From positions 1 through 41,412 of the forward strand of contig NZ_AAVU01000054.1 of the NCBI RefSeq assembly GCF_000169095.1: a DNA stretch of 41,412 nucleotides, in the 5' to 3' direction. Below the pieces are notes generated by a model that worked only from the letters and a program-made list of their open reading frames with translations, had not been told where the DNA came from and did no database searches. Shown here one piece after another: positions 25,834 to 34,261 of the stretch (the first letter of the stretch is position 1; every line of letters begins with the position of its first letter). The DNA comes from Lyngbya sp. PCC 8106 (lineage in GTDB: Bacteria; Cyanobacteriota; Cyanobacteriia; Cyanobacteriales; Microcoleaceae). Position numbers and translations under genes: made by a program.

Positions 25834-26250
25834 TTAGGATTCACAATAAGCTGGAGATTCAACAACTTTGGGTAAAAGCAAGGTTAAAATACCGTTGAAG
25901 TAGTCTGATTTTATACCTGCACTCCGAATCGGTTGCGGAAGGGCGATTATTTTCCGAAACTTTTGGGAATTTTTTACAACAGTCTGAGACGGCATTTTTT
26001 GGGTTTTTGGAAGATCATACAATTTCCCCGAAAGCACGATTGATTCTGCGGTTACTTGCATTTCTAAACTGTTTTCCTCTAAAGTCGGTAAAATCACTTT
26101 AATCACAATGATCTCTTCTTTTTCCTGCATTTTAATCACCGGAACTTGAAAATTAGTATTCCCCAAAAGTTCAGGTTCATTAAAAACTTGATCAACCTGG
26201 CGATCAATATTTTCTAGCTCTTGAAAGGATTGATAGTGTGTCAGTACCAT
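25834..26250 (-). CDS. Hsp20 / alpha-crystallin family small heat-shock protein
   Basis: The 138-aa protein has a short N-terminal arm (SFQELENIDRQVDQVFNEP, matching the family's D-x-x-M/V-D-x-x-F) and an alpha-crystallin domain (VPVIKMQEKEEIIVIKVILPT through FNGILTLLLPKV, where G-x-L-x-x-x-L-P-K is diagnostic). It would form oligomers that hold unfolding proteins. Compared with the main cyanobacterial HspA it is divergent in the middle (KLYDLPKTQKMPSQ), so it may be a secondary paralog. No CIRCE element is visible upstream. Confidence 0.9.
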   Translation of the reverse strand: MVLTHYQSFQELENIDRQVDQVFNEPELLGNTNFQVPVIKMQEKEEIIVIKVILPTLEENSLEMQVTAESIVLSGKLYDLPKTQKMPSQTVVKNSQKFRKIIALPQPIRSAGIKSDYFNGILTLLLPKVVESPAYCES

Positions 26251-26604
26251 GTGGGTTAAAACTCCTCAAAAAAATCAATGTTAACTTCAAAGTGAGATTT
26301 GTGATCTGCAATTCATTTCAATCAGAGTCTGATCTCAAGCTAAGATTAGTTCAAACTTCAGGAGAAAGACATTAAACCAACGTTGTTGAAAAATAGGTTA
26401 AAACCCGCACATTAAAATGCACGTAAACCGATATGATTAACAACTTTTTCTCAAGTCAAATGAGAACGGTTCAGTCTGATTAAAGACCTACCCTTTGACT
26501 CAAAAAACTGAAAACAATCCGGCTATTTTATAAGAAAAAATTCCCTAAAAAAAAGAAGAATTAAAGTTAATCTAGATCGGGAATTTTAAATGTCTTTTCT
26601 GCAC
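26251..26604. other. Intergenic region upstream of Hsp20
   Basis: No gene, CIRCE inverted repeat or clear hairpin. AT-rich DNA that should contain the Hsp20 promoter and the 3' end of the large acidic protein's transcript. Confidence 0.35.
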
Positions 26605-28824
26605 TCATTCCTCATCTAAAGGCAAAGTAGGAGCTGCCGGAGGAACAACAGAACGTTCGACGATGACTTTATGACTTTCTCGTTGAGTCTGCATCTCAAC
26701 TGCGATCGCCTCAAATTGAACCTCTAAACTGCCGTAAGCAATCTCTAAGTTCACTGTGGTTTCAATCTGGTCTAAACCGTTGGGTGAAAACTCGGTTAAC
26801 CAGCGTGGCCCGTCTACAATACTGCGAGACTGGCGATCATACACCCATATTTTGACATAAATTCGCGGTAAATTCTCGCTCATCCGTACCCGAACTTTTA
26901 CCGTTCGACCTGCTATAATTTCGGGATTGATCACTTCTAACATCGGAGCAGGAATCGGTTCATCTTCTGATATGGCGCTGAAAGATTCAGACATCGAGGA
27001 TTGACTCTGACGAGAATCTAACACTCGCAAAGGGGGTCGGGAAGCAACAGAGGATGGCGGAGTCTCCAATGACTCATCATCTACCACAATTTCTTGAGAC
27101 TCTAAATCATCATCAAAGGAAGGAAATAACGGTTCAGCCTCAGCAGAGGGGGAAGAAACACTCGGTTTTGGAGATTCATCCGGGCGAGTTTGAACAAAAG
27201 AAGTGTCGGGTAAAGGAGTCGGTTTGGCTTGCTTCATCCACTGAGACAAATCTTGATCGTGAGCTAAAGAATTTAACCGCGACCAAAAACGATTTTCTAA
27301 CCTCAACGCTTGAAAAGCCGGATCAATGGGTGAAACGGGGACTAACTGAACTTCTTCACTCTCCTCGTCGTCTGTTTCTGAGGAAATGATTTCTGGGGAT
27401 GTTTCATCAGTGGGGGTGAGAATTTCTGCATCCGCAGTCTCTGGAGAAGTCGTTGGAGTCTTTTCTGAGGAGGAAGCTGTCGAGTCAACCGACTGTTCGC
27501 TATTCCCAGAGAGAAAATAACCAAAACTCGGGAGTTCGAGGGAGGATGAGGACGTTGTTTCATCAATGGAGGTTTGAGAGTTTGCGGGAACAACGGGAAC
27601 AGTGGGACGGCGAGAATTGGGTTTGGATACTGACGGTTCGGGTTCGGGACTGGCGTTTGGATCAATCAGATGTAAGCGGTTTTCGAGTTCAACTTCGTCC
27701 GGTTCATCCGTTGTTTCGTCTATCTCTGCTGGAGAACTAAAATCGGTTTCTAAAGCTTGGAGAAGATGTTCAACTTGAGTGGCGACGCTAAAGGAATGGC
27801 GAGTCAGTTGATCTCCGTGACTGGAAATCACCACTTCTCCTAAGATCAGACGAGTTTGACATTCAAAGGGAATATAAATCAAACAAGCAAAAGAGATCGG
27901 GAGAATCGATTGGGGAATTGCTTGTTGAACTTGTAATAAAATATTGGAGTTGTGGGGATCACGTAGATAAACTTCTACATGAGGCTGATCGATAGAATAT
28001 TGGGTCGGTTCAGGATTCAACGGTTCTGAAGATGTTGCGGCTTCAACCCGTCCTGAAATTAATAACGCTTGTCCTAATTTAGCGACAAAAGAATCTTGTT
28101 CAAGGGTGAGTTGGATATCATCTACTTCAACACAGAGAGGATCATCAGACTCTAGTAAAACGGCTTCTGAAGGCTCTGGGGATGGCTCGGCGGCGATCGC
28201 AAAGTCTGTGTCGGATGACTCGTCGGAGGGTTCACGCTCAAAGTTTGGAGTCGAGTCGGTGTCGTCGATAGACTCTATTGAGGTGTATTCCGGTTGTGTT
28301 TCTGGGGGTTGTGTTTCTGGGGTGGTGTTACGTTCGTCAACAATCTCAACGATGGATTTTGCGGTTACGGTTGTCTGGCTGTCGTCTTCGTAATCATTTT
28401 CATCTAAAACCGCTTCATCTGAGTCTGAGGAGAGATCATCATCAAAAGTGGGAAGGTGTTCTAACGGTTCAGAGTCATTGGAGAGAACCCGCAGTTTAAC
28501 GCCGTTATCAGAAGACAAATTGACAAGAGCCGCTGGCCGATGAGGTGAACAGGACAGTTCCCAAATTCCCGGTTTGAGTCGAGTGTAGGGAATCACAACC
28601 ATTAATCCTTCAGCAGAGGTGTTTGTGTTGCGAGTTTGTACACGCCGAACAGGGGGAGTCTCCTCCAAAGCATGATGAACAATCCGAATTTCGATTTTAG
28701 CGTTCGGATAGCTAGAACGAGCTACAACTCGATAACGTCCTTCTAGAATTTCCACATCTGGAGTTTCTAAAGGTAGCCAAGTGGTATCTCCTTCTTTTTG
28801 AAGCAGAAATTCCCAATTTTTCAT
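26605..28824 (-). CDS. Large acidic protein of unknown function
   Basis: A 739-aa protein I do not recognise. Residues 1-100 form a beta-rich domain (MKNWEFLLQKEGDTTWLPLE, then YRVVARSSYPN and KPGIWELSCSP) that looks Ig-like. A second beta-rich region lies around 230-360, and a third (ENLPRIYVKIWVYDRQSRS) at about 640-730. They are joined by long low-complexity linkers rich in Asp, Glu, Ser, Thr and Pro, so the protein is strongly acidic and partly disordered. No signal peptide or transmembrane segment. Start ATG 28824 (MKNWEF) is favoured because GGGAG lies just upstream; the frame extends to 28857. The linker DNA explains several spurious antisense frames here. Confidence 0.8.
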   Translation of the reverse strand: MKNWEFLLQKEGDTTWLPLETPDVEILEGRYRVVARSSYPNAKIEIRIVHHALEETPPVRRVQTRNTNTSAEGLMVVIPYTRLKPGIWELSCSPHRPAALVNLSSDNGVKLRVLSNDSEPLEHLPTFDDDLSSDSDEAVLDENDYEDDSQTTVTAKSIVEIVDERNTTPETQPPETQPEYTSIESIDDTDSTPNFEREPSDESSDTDFAIAAEPSPEPSEAVLLESDDPLCVEVDDIQLTLEQDSFVAKLGQALLISGRVEAATSSEPLNPEPTQYSIDQPHVEVYLRDPHNSNILLQVQQAIPQSILPISFACLIYIPFECQTRLILGEVVISSHGDQLTRHSFSVATQVEHLLQALETDFSSPAEIDETTDEPDEVELENRLHLIDPNASPEPEPSVSKPNSRRPTVPVVPANSQTSIDETTSSSSLELPSFGYFLSGNSEQSVDSTASSSEKTPTTSPETADAEILTPTDETSPEIISSETDDEESEEVQLVPVSPIDPAFQALRLENRFWSRLNSLAHDQDLSQWMKQAKPTPLPDTSFVQTRPDESPKPSVSSPSAEAEPLFPSFDDDLESQEIVVDDESLETPPSSVASRPPLRVLDSRQSQSSMSESFSAISEDEPIPAPMLEVINPEIIAGRTVKVRVRMSENLPRIYVKIWVYDRQSRSIVDGPRWLTEFSPNGLDQIETTVNLEIAYGSLEVQFEAIAVEMQTQRESHKVIVERSVVPPAAPTLPLDEE

Positions 28825-29000
28825 CTGCATCTCCCGCCCTAGTTCTGCTACACCCATTTATAATAGCTGACGAGAGCAACCCCAAAAGAGATCAAAAAAA
28901 AATTAGAATTGAAACGTTTAGGTTTTCCCTCAAAGATCAAAAGCTAATCGATCACTCATCCCTCGCCAAACCCACAGAGGGTTGTGGCGTGGGAACACCA

Positions 29001-29204
29001 TTACATCAAACCTGTATTCATTCCAGGCTTACCTGTGGCTAACTCAACCTTAACGATTTTCCCGCCCATTTTCATAATTCGTTGCTGTTCACGGAACCAG
29101 TTATCGTAAGGAACTAATTTGGTAAAGTATGTATTTTGTAATTCCCGCTGAGTCCGAATTCGAGTTTGGCTCGGAACACAAGCGGTCACTTTAAACATTC
29201 GCAT
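29001..29204 (-). CDS. apcC: ApcC, small allophycocyanin-associated core linker
   Basis: The 67-aa protein is a full-length phycobilisome core linker of about 7.8 kDa: MRMFKVTACVPSQTRIRTQR, the FTKLVPYDNWFREQQRI core and GGKIVKVELATG. It binds inside the allophycocyanin trimer disc and tunes its absorption. AGGAGA precedes the ATG. It is the last gene of apcABC, 249 nt after apcB. An imperfect hairpin (CGCCA..ACCC with GGGT..TGGCG at about 28963-28988) follows its stop. Confidence 0.95.
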   Translation of the reverse strand: MRMFKVTACVPSQTRIRTQRELQNTYFTKLVPYDNWFREQQRIMKMGGKIVKVELATGKPGMNTGLM

Positions 29205-29453
29205 GGCAAGGATTCTCCTAAAATAAAAGTCCTAGTCTTTACAGTCTTTTTAAAACGATCGAAGGCTGGGAGTCAGGGGTCAATACTAGCTCACGAAAAC
29301 TCATCATTCTACAACAGACAAGCCTTTAGCGTTCTAGAACTCACGACTGACTTCCCAAGCCTTGCTTCTGAGACGATAAGCAATACACAACAACGGAAAG
29401 AATCACGTCTAGATTCTCAATCCCTGTTGAACAGGTTCGTCTTTTAAAGAGTT

Positions 29454-29939
29454 CTAGCTTAAGCCAGAGCAGATGTAGTCGAAATAGACACCCATTTCTT
29501 TACCCGCATCAGCACCGACTAAACCGGCTGTGACTTCTTTCATAGCTTGAATAGCTTGTACTGTTGAACCAATGGGTACACCCAGAGAGTTGTAAGTTTC
29601 TTTTAAACCATTGAGTACACGCTCATCCAAGATGGAAACATCACCCGCTAACATGGCGTAGGTGGAATAACGGAGGTAGTAGTCCAAGTCGCGGATGCAG
29701 GCTGCATAACGACGAGTGGTGTACATATTTCCGCCGGGACGGGTAACATCAGAATACAACAGAGACTTAGCAACTGCTTCTTTAACGATGGAAGCAGCGT
29801 TAGCACTAATTGTGCTTGCAGCCCGAACACGCAGTTCGCCAGTTGCAAAATAAGCTTTGAGCTTATCGAGAGCGCTGGAATCGAGGTACTTACCTTGAAC
29901 GTCAGAGGAGTTGATTACGGAAGTAATTGCGTCTTGCAT
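29454..29939 (-). CDS. apcB: ApcB, allophycocyanin beta subunit
   Basis: A 161-aa globin-like biliprotein with the phycocyanobilin-binding Cys81 in AACIRDLDYYLRY, and Asn in GGNMY (residue 71), the position that is methylated in phycobiliprotein beta subunits. It pairs with ApcA to form allophycocyanin monomers that assemble into trimers in the phycobilisome core and pass energy to the photosystem II and I chlorophylls. Second gene of the apc operon, 87 nt after apcA. Confidence 0.98.
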   Translation of the reverse strand: MQDAITSVINSSDVQGKYLDSSALDKLKAYFATGELRVRAASTISANAASIVKEAVAKSLLYSDVTRPGGNMYTTRRYAACIRDLDYYLRYSTYAMLAGDVSILDERVLNGLKETYNSLGVPIGSTVQAIQAMKEVTAGLVGADAGKEMGVYFDYICSGLS

Positions 29940-30026
29940 GATTGACTCTAATATTTCTTAAGTGTTGCTGCTGAATCTGAGATTCTTAAGGGTTGGGTCA
30001 CAAAGATCAAGGTTGATCCGATGACG

Positions 30027-30512
30027 TTACTGCATTGCACCGACAACATAGTCGAAGTATGATGCGGCTTCAGATGCGTCTTCACCAGACAGCAAGGAAG
30101 TAGCAACGCCTTTCATTGCGCGAATTCCTTCTGCAACGGCTTCAATGGGAGTACCGAGAGACTTGTACATTTCACGGACGCCAACGATACCAATTTCTTC
30201 AATCGGGGTAACGTCGCCTGCTACGATTCCGTAGGTGATCAGACGGAGGTAGTAGTCTAAATCACGCAAGCAAGTTGCGGTCATTTCTTCACCGTAAGCG
30301 TTACCACCAGGAGAAACAACATCAGGACGCTTCTGGAACAGTTGGTTTCCAGCTTCTTTGATGATACGTTCACGAGCGGAGGTCATGGTTTCTGCAATGC
30401 GAACCCGACGCTCACCTGTAGTGACAAATGATTTGATTCGATCTAACTCACCAGGGCTGAGATAACGAGCCTCAGCATCTGCATTTACGATGGATTTAGT
30501 GACGATACTCAT
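30027..30512 (-). CDS. apcA: ApcA, allophycocyanin alpha subunit
   Basis: A 161-aa biliprotein starting MSIVTKSIVNADAEARYLSP, with chromophore Cys81 in TATCLRDLDYYLRL and the C-terminal YFDYVVGAMQ. First gene of apcABC. It has a long untranslated upstream region, as is usual for this operon. apcE, often placed next to apcA in other cyanobacteria, is not here: the next gene upstream is a coiled-coil protein. Confidence 0.98.
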   Translation of the reverse strand: MSIVTKSIVNADAEARYLSPGELDRIKSFVTTGERRVRIAETMTSARERIIKEAGNQLFQKRPDVVSPGGNAYGEEMTATCLRDLDYYLRLITYGIVAGDVTPIEEIGIVGVREMYKSLGTPIEAVAEGIRAMKGVATSLLSGEDASEAASYFDYVVGAMQ

Positions 30513-30733
30513 TTTTTACCAAAGAGTTTTAGCTAACGTGTTCATGATTTTACCCTCGACTGGTGCAGATGGTTGATCTGTTGTCGGAGCTAATCATTTT
30601 GGGGGTTAACCCGAATGAAACCCTGTTAAGTGCTGTCCTGTCAAGAGGACTAGCATTCGCTGTTTGACACTTAACTTTGCTGATTTGTCCCGTCTTAGCA
30701 GCTTTTGAAGCCCGTTGCTAATCTCTGAGAGCC

Positions 30734-30751
30734 GCAACATAAAGTTACATT
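30734..30751. promoter_or_regulatory. HLR1-like (RpaB) box upstream of apcA
   Basis: Two 8-nt half sites two bases apart, GCAACATA and GTTACATT. The second is a perfect HLR1 half, the first matches 6 of 8. HLR1 is bound by the response regulator RpaB, which controls phycobilisome and photosystem genes with light. It lies about 222-239 nt upstream of the apcA start. Candidate only. Confidence 0.35.
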
Positions 30752-30904
30752 GTCTGCCTAACGATCCAATCTCTAGTCAGGTAGTTAACCGGGACAATCG
30801 CCCGATAATTTTTCACTACCTACCGGATGTATTTTGAGGCATCAGGCTCACATTATTAGGGGTATCGTAATATTTTTTTACATAACCTCTCATTCTCAGG
30901 GGAT

Positions 30905-31076
30905 TTGGGAGGTTGGGAGTTTGGGAGGTTGGGAGGTTGGGAGTTGGGAAGTTGGGAGGTTGGGAAGTTGGGAGGTTGGGAGGTTGGGAGGTTGGGAGGT
31001 TGGGAAGTTGGGAGGTTGGGAAGTTGGGAGGTTGGGAGGTTGGGAGGTTGGGAGTTGGGAGTTGGGAGGTTGGGGG
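30905..31076. repeat. G-rich minisatellite, 22 units of about 8 nt
   Basis: About 170 bp made of TTGGGAGG units with TTGGGAAG and 7-nt TTGGGAG variants; I count 22. Every unit holds a GGG run on the plus strand, so G-quadruplexes are possible there, with C-rich RNA on the minus strand. It ends 8 nt before the 3' end of the coiled-coil gene at 31084 and lies about 390 nt upstream of apcA. It causes spurious WEVG-repeat open frames. Confidence 0.95.
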
Positions 31077-31083
31077 AATGAAT

Positions 31084-32571
31084 TTAGCTTTGGGTGTTAT
31101 TCTGGCGTTGTTGATCGGCTTGCTTTTGCATCAGAATCCGTTTTTCTATCTCTTGAGAATTGAGTCGATAAAGGGTTAATTTCTCTTGAACTTGAGGCGC
31201 AATAAAAGTATCATTGGGGATGGTTTCGAGTAAGTTAATTGCGGTTTGCCATTTTTTTTCGGCTTGTTGCCAAACTTCTAAAGAATCAGGTGGATTTTTG
31301 ACCAGAACTGAGGCTTCTAATGCTGATTTTTTGGCACTATTAAAATTGGCGATCGCAGTTTGTTCTTGAATTAATTTTTGACTAGCCCAGCGATAATCTT
31401 CTTGATAAATTGCTAGTTGTTTTTGAACGGGTTCTGATTGCACTTGACGAGTCGGCATTTCTTGTAAGACTGTGATTGCATCTTCCCATTTTCCTTGCGC
31501 TTCTCTCCAAGCTGTTAACGGTAAAGGTGGATTTTCTACCGCTTCACTGGCTTTCATTGCTAACGCTTGAGCGGATTTTAATCGCAGTTCTAACGGTTGA
31601 TTTTCAGCCATTGCACTAATTTGTTTTCGAGAGTTTACTGAGGCTTTAGGGAGAAACTGAACCCCGCCTAAAATCCCAATCACAACGGCTAATAACAGCA
31701 GGGGACTCCAACCCAAACGCTGACGATTTTTAGCAGGTTTTTTGTCAATTACTGCGTCGGATTTTACCGGGGAAAAAGATTCAATATTTGGCTGTAGTAA
31801 TGTTGGCTGTTGTCGTTGCAGTGCTATTTTTTGTTCTTCTAACCGGGCTTGCTGTTGGCGAAGTTCGGCTTTTTGCTCTTCTAACCAAGCTTCTTGTTGA
31901 CGTTTCAGTTCTTCTTGTTGTTGATACCACTGTTGTTTTTGACGTTCAAATTCGGCTTTTTCTTGGGCAAATAATTCGGCTTGGGGGTGAATAATAGACT
32001 GATATTCTTCCAAGTCTAAAAGAATGCTATACAGTCGTTTGTGTTTTCGTTTAAGATTCTCTGTGGGGAGCTGTTTTCTGAGTGCATTGACAAACTGCTT
32101 GATTTCAGATATTAAGGTTTCTATTCCTTCGTAAGTGATGGTTAAATAGGGAAAATAAGCATAACGACGAATATCAATTGCAATAAATTCGAGTAAATGA
32201 TGTAAAAGCGAACTTGGATTTAAAGTCTCTTTGTAGGAATTGTATCGAATAAAATCACCAAAACACAACAGTAGATTATTATGGATCAGTAATCGTTCTA
32301 AAAGTTCTTCTTGTTGTTCTCGTTTTTGATACCACTTTTGTTTAGTTTGTTCATCCGCCCAGAGAATTTCTAATTTATCCAAATCTCCAAAGTTTGCATG
32401 ATTTTGTTTTTCGGTTTCCAAACGACTCTGAAGATTTTTTAAGGGAACTGTGAATTGTAGAATATCATAGGCGCGTTGCTGAATACCATCCTGGGGACAG
32501 AAGACAATTTTCATCTGTTCAACTACAATCTGAAATTCTCGTTTAAGCGATCGCAGTACGTCTGTATTCAT
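31084..32571 (-). CDS. Coiled-coil single-pass membrane protein, paralog 1 of 3
   Basis: A 495-aa protein in three parts: a helical N-terminal domain (1-190) with HANFGDLDKLEILWADEQ; a Gln/Glu-rich coiled coil (about 195-260, WYQQQEELKRQQEAWLEEQ); and a transmembrane helix (WSPLLLLAVVIGILGGVQFL, about 285-305). A C-terminal region holds two helical repeats of the pattern A..A...V.NPP..L..W..A..KW..AI.LL..IP. This C-terminal repeat is widespread in cyanobacterial membrane proteins, in my recollection, and may bind other proteins or the envelope. It is homologous to the two genes upstream on the same strand. Function unknown. Confidence 0.85.
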   Translation of the reverse strand: MNTDVLRSLKREFQIVVEQMKIVFCPQDGIQQRAYDILQFTVPLKNLQSRLETEKQNHANFGDLDKLEILWADEQTKQKWYQKREQQEELLERLLIHNNLLLCFGDFIRYNSYKETLNPSSLLHHLLEFIAIDIRRYAYFPYLTITYEGIETLISEIKQFVNALRKQLPTENLKRKHKRLYSILLDLEEYQSIIHPQAELFAQEKAEFERQKQQWYQQQEELKRQQEAWLEEQKAELRQQQARLEEQKIALQRQQPTLLQPNIESFSPVKSDAVIDKKPAKNRQRLGWSPLLLLAVVIGILGGVQFLPKASVNSRKQISAMAENQPLELRLKSAQALAMKASEAVENPPLPLTAWREAQGKWEDAITVLQEMPTRQVQSEPVQKQLAIYQEDYRWASQKLIQEQTAIANFNSAKKSALEASVLVKNPPDSLEVWQQAEKKWQTAINLLETIPNDTFIAPQVQEKLTLYRLNSQEIEKRILMQKQADQQRQNNTQS

Positions 32572-32722
32572 CGCTGCACCTCATCTAACCTTTAGAGCGA
32601 ACGGTAATACTTTAGTTTGCCATAGAATCAATTATTTAGCCAAAATGTTAGAAAATTTTAAACTCTGTGTCGGTTAGCTTTTACTTCCTTCAATTCCTTT
32701 ATCTCCCTTAAAAATAAATTCT

Positions 32723-32796
32723 GTAGGTTGGGTTTTGTACCTCAATCCAACATTTAAAAACAATTCTTGGGTTGAACAAAGTGAAACCCAACCTAC
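32723..32796. repeat. MITE-like imperfect inverted repeat, GTAGGTTGGGTTT ends
   Basis: 13-bp perfect terminal arms (GTAGGTTGGGTTT and AAACCCAACCTAC), with a second inner pairing (CTCAA.CCAA against TTGG.TTGA), giving a 74-nt foldable element. A related shorter element with the same GAAACCCAAC core is at 34193-34226. Such elements are common nonautonomous repeats in filamentous cyanobacteria. Confidence 0.75.
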
Positions 32797-32833
32797 CGAT
32801 CATTTATGGGTTGAGATATTCTGTTTTTATTTC

Positions 32834-33922
32834 TTATTCCTGGATTTGGCTTTCTAACTCGTTGATTTGTTTTTGAATCCGTTCTTTTTCTTCCAGTTTT
32901 AGTTGAGATTCTCGCCGTTTAAGCTGATCTTGATATTGACTTTGAAGTTCGGCTTCTCGTTGCTGAAGTTGCTCTTGATATTGACTTTGAAGTTCGGCTT
33001 CTCGCTGCTGAAGTTGCTCTTGATATTGACTTTGAAGTTCGGCTTCTCGCTGCTGAAGTTGTTCTTGATATTGACGTTTTAATTGACTTTCAGATTTTTC
33101 AAGCTGTTCTTGATATTTAAGTGAAAGTTCGGCTTCTCGCTGCTGAAGTTGCTCTTGATGTTGGCGTTTTAAGTCGCTGATTTGCTGTTGAAGTTCTTCG
33201 ACTTGCTGGCGTTGCAATTCCAATTCTTCTTGAAGTTTAACCTCGACTTCTTCCCGGCTAACTTTTTCCAATTTTTCTTGAGTGAATAACTGATAATGCT
33301 CAACCTTTGATTTGAGTTCATCAATTAATAATTTTACCGCCTGTTCTCCTTGAACTTGATCGGCTTGACTGACAAATGTGTTTAGAGCGGCTTGCAAACG
33401 CCCAAAATCTTCAATCGAGTAGTTTAAATGACTATCTTGGTTTTCCAAACTTGCAAGTTCTTTCTGGATAAACGAAACAATCTCGCGAAGCAATTGCAAA
33501 ACAAAATTAAAGGTTTTTTCAGCCCAGATAAACGAAACAATCTCGCGAAGCAATTGCAGAACAAAATCAAAGTTTTTTTGAGAAGGATTGGACTGAAGAA
33601 TTTGGCAAAGCAATATCAAAAGCGAACTTTGTTCAATCATTCGATCTGTCACTTTCTCAAGCTTTTCTCGATTTTGATACCAAGCATTTTGCTCTGATTC
33701 ATTGGCAAACATCAACTCCATTTTATCCAATTCACCAAAGGCTTGATGATTTTTTTGTTCATTTTTAAGAGGAGTATTAATCCAGAGAAGTTTACTATAA
33801 AATGCTTTAATTTGCTCGATAGTCTGCGGTTCCATAGCATGGGGCTTTTCGCAGAACGTGTTCATCGAGTCCAACAAACTTTCAAATTCACCTTTGAGGT
33901 GTAAAACCGTTGCAGTGTTCAT
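32834..33922 (-). CDS. Coiled-coil protein, C-terminally truncated paralog 2 of 3
   Basis: A 362-aa protein nearly identical at its N-terminus to the 873-aa gene upstream (MNTATVLHLKGEFESLLDSM onward). It keeps the helical N-domain with an internal 20-residue tandem duplication (FVLQLLREIVSFIWAEKT followed by FVLQLLREIVSFI) and a coiled coil of repeated QLQQREAELQSQYQE units. It stops before the transmembrane helix and C-terminal repeats, so it is probably cytosolic. The upstream DNA is also copied, so it arose by recent segmental duplication. It may interact with the full-length paralog through its coiled coil. Confidence 0.8.
   Translation of the reverse strand: MNTATVLHLKGEFESLLDSMNTFCEKPHAMEPQTIEQIKAFYSKLLWINTPLKNEQKNHQAFGELDKMELMFANESEQNAWYQNREKLEKVTDRMIEQSSLLILLCQILQSNPSQKNFDFVLQLLREIVSFIWAEKTFNFVLQLLREIVSFIQKELASLENQDSHLNYSIEDFGRLQAALNTFVSQADQVQGEQAVKLLIDELKSKVEHYQLFTQEKLEKVSREEVEVKLQEELELQRQQVEELQQQISDLKRQHQEQLQQREAELSLKYQEQLEKSESQLKRQYQEQLQQREAELQSQYQEQLQQREAELQSQYQEQLQQREAELQSQYQDQLKRRESQLKLEEKERIQKQINELESQIQE
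33470..33589. repeat. 60-bp tandem duplication within the N-domain
   Basis: Two near-identical 60-nt units in the coiled-coil gene, encoding the doubled LLREIVSFI helix. The same duplication is present at about 36430-36540 in the other gene, so it predates, or was carried by, the segmental duplication. Confidence 0.85.
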
Positions 33923-34192
33923 AAGATTTAGTCCAAATGAGGTTAATAATCACGCACAGTTCTCCAACCCGAACTGCTGTTGAAAAGATGCAGTCAAAAA
34001 ATTGACTTAAACTTGAAACTTAAACCGAGAGAACAACCCAGCGAACCCAGGCGGATAAAATGCGATCGCGCCTTTACAATCATCAAAGAAAATCTAACAA
34101 TAGTATAACCCCACGATTCTTTACTGGCTATCAACGAATTGATAATTGTTTTCAAACTGGATGTTGGAATGTTCAAATTCCTTCTAAGAGAC
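33923..34192. repeat. Duplicated upstream region with a truncated copy of the neighbouring gene's 5' end
   Basis: This stretch matches 36884-37149 closely, including CAGTTCTCCAACCCGAACTG, one HIP1 site and TTTACTGGCTATCAACG. It includes a copy of the first ~16 codons of the thylakoid protein gene at 37102, in which the corresponding ATG is ATA. Homology ends around 34188, next to the inverted repeat at 34193. No functional gene remains. Confidence 0.85.
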
Positions 34193-34226
34193 GAAACCCA
34201 ACGTTAAAAAATAATAGTTGGGTTTC
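34193..34226. repeat. Inverted repeat with GAAACCCAAC arms
   Basis: Perfect 10-bp arms GAAACCCAAC and GTTGGGTTTC around a 14-nt AT-rich loop, between the truncated copied gene end and the 3' end of the 873-aa gene. It shares its core with the element at 32723-32796. Confidence 0.75.
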
Positions 34227-34261
34227 ACCGAATTTAATCTAACCCGCAGATCATCAATGAT

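Noticed and set aside
27054..28499. Several frames antisense to or overlapping the large acidic protein
   Set aside because: Shadows produced by its low-complexity, codon-biased linkers.
30905..31076. CRISPR-like array
   Set aside because: Units are 7-9 nt without spacers; this is a minisatellite. No other repeat-spacer pattern and no cas gene in the window.
30834..31179. Two frames of 88 and 109 codons with WEVG repeats
   Set aside because: Translation of the G-rich minisatellite; no coding signal outside the repeat.
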